Shown: piece after piece, positions 60,887 through 64,000 of the stretch
Layout of the letters: every line of letters starts with the position of its first letter
Position numbering within the stretch: the first letter of the stretch is position 1
DNA from: Lingula anatina
Lineage: Eukaryota > Brachiopoda > Lingulata > Lingulida > Lingulidae
Direction of reading: 5' to 3'
Length of the DNA stretch: 64,000 nt
Assembly: GCF_001039355.2 (NCBI RefSeq)
Contig: NW_019773692.1
Span: forward strand, 549,082-613,081
The notes under the pieces: model-generated
What the model was told of the DNA's origin: nothing
Database searches by the model: none
The model's input: only the letters and a program-made list of their open reading frames with translations
Made by a program: the position numbers and the translations under genes

Positions 60887-63800
60887 GCAGGGTACCTTTG
60901 TAGAAATGAAATACATTTTGAAGAAGATGGTATTAAATTCATCAGTGGGTGTTATTCATTCAAAGGTTTCTAACAAAGATAACATACATTATTTGTAGAA
61001 AAAATGTGATGATTTTCACATATATCCATATTTAATGTATAAATGTGATAAGTGATATCTTAAACCTATAATGACATTAATGTTTTTGGTTTCCAAAAAA
61101 GTGTTCAATTTGCAATGTGATAACAGTAATTTTCTAAGTATAATGACAGGTGTATGACCCTGTGCAGTGTGACCCCAAACGTCCAGCGGAAAAAAAAAGT
61201 AATTTATAGTCAGGTTGTGTATGGATCAGTGTTCATATGTAATGATATGTTGTGAAAGGTTCCATTATAAAGGTCCATTAAGATATAAATATAACAAACA
61301 GTATATGACTTTCAGTTGAAATTAATTGTACTTGCAGTTTTTGTTTTTTTCAATCAACTTAATTCTTCTTAGAATAACCTGTGACATCTATTTTTAGTGA
61401 TGCTTTTAGCATACCTGTCCAAGTGAAGAATTGTGTGTACACCAGAAATGAAAGTGCAAAATAAATGCTATAGTTAATTTGAACCCAAGATGTATTTTTA
61501 TACAATATTATGGGGTAAACTAGTTTGAATGGTGATCTACAGTGCTGCTACATTACTTAAGCTCTCATAGGAAACTTGTCAATAAAAATGATTTTATTTG
61601 TTTTAGATCCCATAAAGCTTCATTTTGTAGGAAACTTAATATTAAAATCCAGCAGGAAATGGAGTTAAGACTATGTTTTGTTAGGTTTTATATAAATTGT
61701 TTCTTAGGAAGGCACTCAAATGCCCTCAGCTTCCTGCAGCAATTGCAGTGTATATGTTAAAATCTGTTTGTTTATCTGACTGTATTTCCAGCAATTATAG
61801 TACAGAAATGTCTGGTAAAGTGAAGAGTAGGATCAGAGCCCAGTTCTGTGAAATAAACAGTGTGGTCATATTTATGCAAGAACACATGTACATACACCCT
61901 TCAGGGTAACAAGCATTCCATTATCTTGCATCCTTTGATCCAGACTTGTAAAAATGTGAATATACTGTTCATTGGATGAGAACTGATGTTCAATGCTTGT
62001 TACATCACAAAAAACATGTACATCTGATTTGATGCCCATGGTTCTCTCGGGAGAACATTTACATTGTCTCAGATCTGAACTGTTTCAGTCTTATATTCTT
62101 GATATGTACTCAAACAGTATGAGGTTGGCAATGTTAAGTATCATGGATAGATGTCTTCTGTAGCTCTTTTGTTTTCACGAAGTATTTTTCTCTTATATGA
62201 CAGAATAGAACATATGCATGTTAAATTAACAGAATCCTGAGTGCATTTGGCCATATTCATTTATATATCAATGTGTCATACTGAATGGACAAATATGCAT
62301 AGTTTTTCTTTACCTAAAACTGAATAGAATGAGATTAAGACAAAATAACTGAGTAACTGGAAAGCATAGCAATAGGTGGCAGCAGCAGCTGTCAACAGAT
62401 TGTCTTCTTTGCAGCAGTCAGAATGCATTGCCCTTTCCAGTGATCCATTCCAAGCATTAAAATATCACTATACTATCTGTACTTACCACACACATCTATG
62501 ATAAAATGACTATAAATCCTTGGGGAGGTTTAGCTGATCTCAAGTTCATGAAATTTGAAGTTCCCCAGTTTCTTGATTGTCCTTTAATTCAATTATCTTT
62601 TATTGCTGCCATGTAATTGAAACAACCAAAATGAATTTGGAATTTTTCACCACTCTGCTACACTTTGTATTATTCTAACCACTATGTGGTCCTGTAATGT
62701 CTTAAGGCTCCTATTTATTTATAACCATTTGCTAAAGGTAATTCCCTGTAACTGAAAATTTTGATGACTGTATGAAAAGTATAGTTCATTATAATGTTAG
62801 TGCACTAATGTAATATTGGGTTCGTTTCCAATAGTCCCCCAGCTAGCATCAAAATACCAATACTGACAATGTAACTTCTGTTGTAAGTTGTGGAATGTAT
62901 TTTTTCTGCTTAACTTGTTGTTATTCAGAGGTAAAGTTTGGGGGAGTAGACCCACTTCATGAAAGTTCTTGTCAAGAACATAAACCAGTCCAGCTTTGCA
63001 CCATGTTGAAAGTCGTATTGTCTTCACTGGTGTTCTGGTTTCTTTAAAAGGAACTTTGACAACTAAGAATCAACTTACAAGTAGGCATGTACTTACAGAA
63101 AAACATACATCTTTACAAAGGAGTTCTGAAGAATTTTTTTTCTTTTTTTTGTTCATTTATCCTTAATATCTTAAAGATTGAGAAAGCAAATTATATTTGA
63201 TAAGAAATTTAGTCAAGTGAAATACAAACTATGTAAGTATTAGGATCCTTTTATCAGCAATCATTCTTTGGGTTAAGAAGCAATTTAATCTTCTACAGTG
63301 ATGCAGATTTTGAGAAGTGAAGAAAGTTGGTACAACATATACAATGACATCTTATTAAGTGGTGGACTGAATTTCTACCTCTGTTTTAATGGTGATTGCA
63401 TCTCACAGATATAGCAAGGGGTGATTTCCACACTTAACACCCAGCTTCTCTGTCACACTCACTTCATTGCCAACTTGATGCTCTCAAGCCTTAGTGTATA
63501 AATAAACAAGAATTTGGAAAAGACTTATCTAGCATGCTCATCAAAATCACATGTTGTAATGCGGTGGTGTGATCTGTAATTGTAGAGAGCTAGTTCCTCT
63601 TTATCTGATATCCAAAATACAGACACATAAAACGTATCAAGTAGCTTGCCTTTCTGCAAAGATGTTTTGTAAGAATTTGCCCACTTTCCAGTTAACACAT
63701 TTAGTTGAGGAACATGTCATATTTTGACTCTAAAGAAATCATAAGTATTAAATGCTCTTTGCTTGAGCTTTTGTTTGAGCATCTGTTAATAAAATTTTTA

Positions 63801-64000
63801 TTTACTTCATTATTATAATACAGTAACTATCACTCAGAATTCAAAGGATTTAACTGGCGGGAAACCCTTTATCAGAAATTCGAATTGGGTTTATTTTGCA
63901 CATATATACATATAAAGATATGTGGGCAGAATACAATGAAGATACCCTTGTTGTCAAAATGTGATACATGTCTATGACATAATCCATGTATTAAAAAGCT

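Larger units (their letters stand above)
58701..64000. other. ADAMTS-like gene intron 6 (continues past the window)
   Basis: 5.3 kb after the exon ending at 58700. It contains microsatellites, a small hairpin element (59373-59458), an hAT-like MITE (60719-60886) and AT-rich sequence. I searched for the next cysteine-rich/spacer exon and did not find one, so it probably lies beyond 64000. Confidence 0.6.

Noticed and set aside
1-64000. tRNA, rRNA, bacterial operon signals or integrated viral genes
   Set aside because: I scanned for cloverleaf boxes, conserved rRNA segments, reverse transcriptase or transposase frames and bacterial-type gene packing, and found nothing supportable.

Overview
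The window is a stretch of animal nuclear genome. Its genes are broken into many short exons with GT-AG introns, and it is rich in microsatellites and short inverted-repeat transposons. Mean composition is AT-rich. Protein content (FANCI, DNA polymerase lambda, FANK1, an ADAMTS-like protein, a type II membrane glycosyltransferase) and the transposon types suggest a marine invertebrate bilaterian (mollusc, brachiopod, annelid, hemichordate and echinoderm all remain possible). I cannot fix the phylum from sequence alone.

Gene order is FANCI (-, 5' part, 68-8435), POLL (+, 9017-17497), an uncharacterised glycosyltransferase-like gene (-, 19530-21227), FANK1 (+, 25790-36073) and the 5' part of an ADAMTS-like/papilin-family gene (+, 40330-58700 and beyond). 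FANCI and POLL, both DNA-repair genes, are head to head with only about 580 bp between start codons. The glycosyltransferase and FANK1 are also divergent, while POLL and the glycosyltransferase converge. I reconstructed every visible exon by hand from splice signals, reading phase and protein family similarity. All junctions keep phase, giving 582 codons for POLL and 343 for FANK1, close to the human lengths I remember. The visible FANCI (569 residues without the repeated block) keeps the lysine and SQ motifs that control the FANCD2/FANCI switch.

The scaffold carries at least four near-identical direct duplications. Each is joined at a single N or beside an N run: 1-2494/2496-4975, 20627-22873/22875-25210, 46259-46815/47719-48275 and 52346-54957/55493-57867. 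They include introns and differ by scattered substitutions and indels (the third pair looks identical). The simplest reading is that two haplotypes of a heterozygous individual, or overlapping contigs, were laid end to end. As a result FANCI appears to have an internal 271-codon repeat, the glycosyltransferase has a truncated twin, and two ADAMTS-like exons appear twice. The same pairs give a view of haplotype variation, including one apparent filled/empty site for a foldback transposon.

The least explained part is the 4.2 kb POLL intron 6. From about 11.8 to 14.7 kb it is visibly CpG-rich while the flanking gene body is CpG-poor. It holds a 114-codon intact ORF with a TATA box 67 bp upstream and a downstream poly(A) signal: a candidate nested intronless gene of unknown family with two copies of a short helix-like motif. 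A second large CpG-rich domain (about 37.4-51.9 kb) surrounds the 5' end of the ADAMTS-like gene. Several short transposon families are scattered through introns: a GATC-rich foldback family (six independent insertions), a TTAA-flanked family, hAT-like elements, and a short element that I recall from other aquatic animals.
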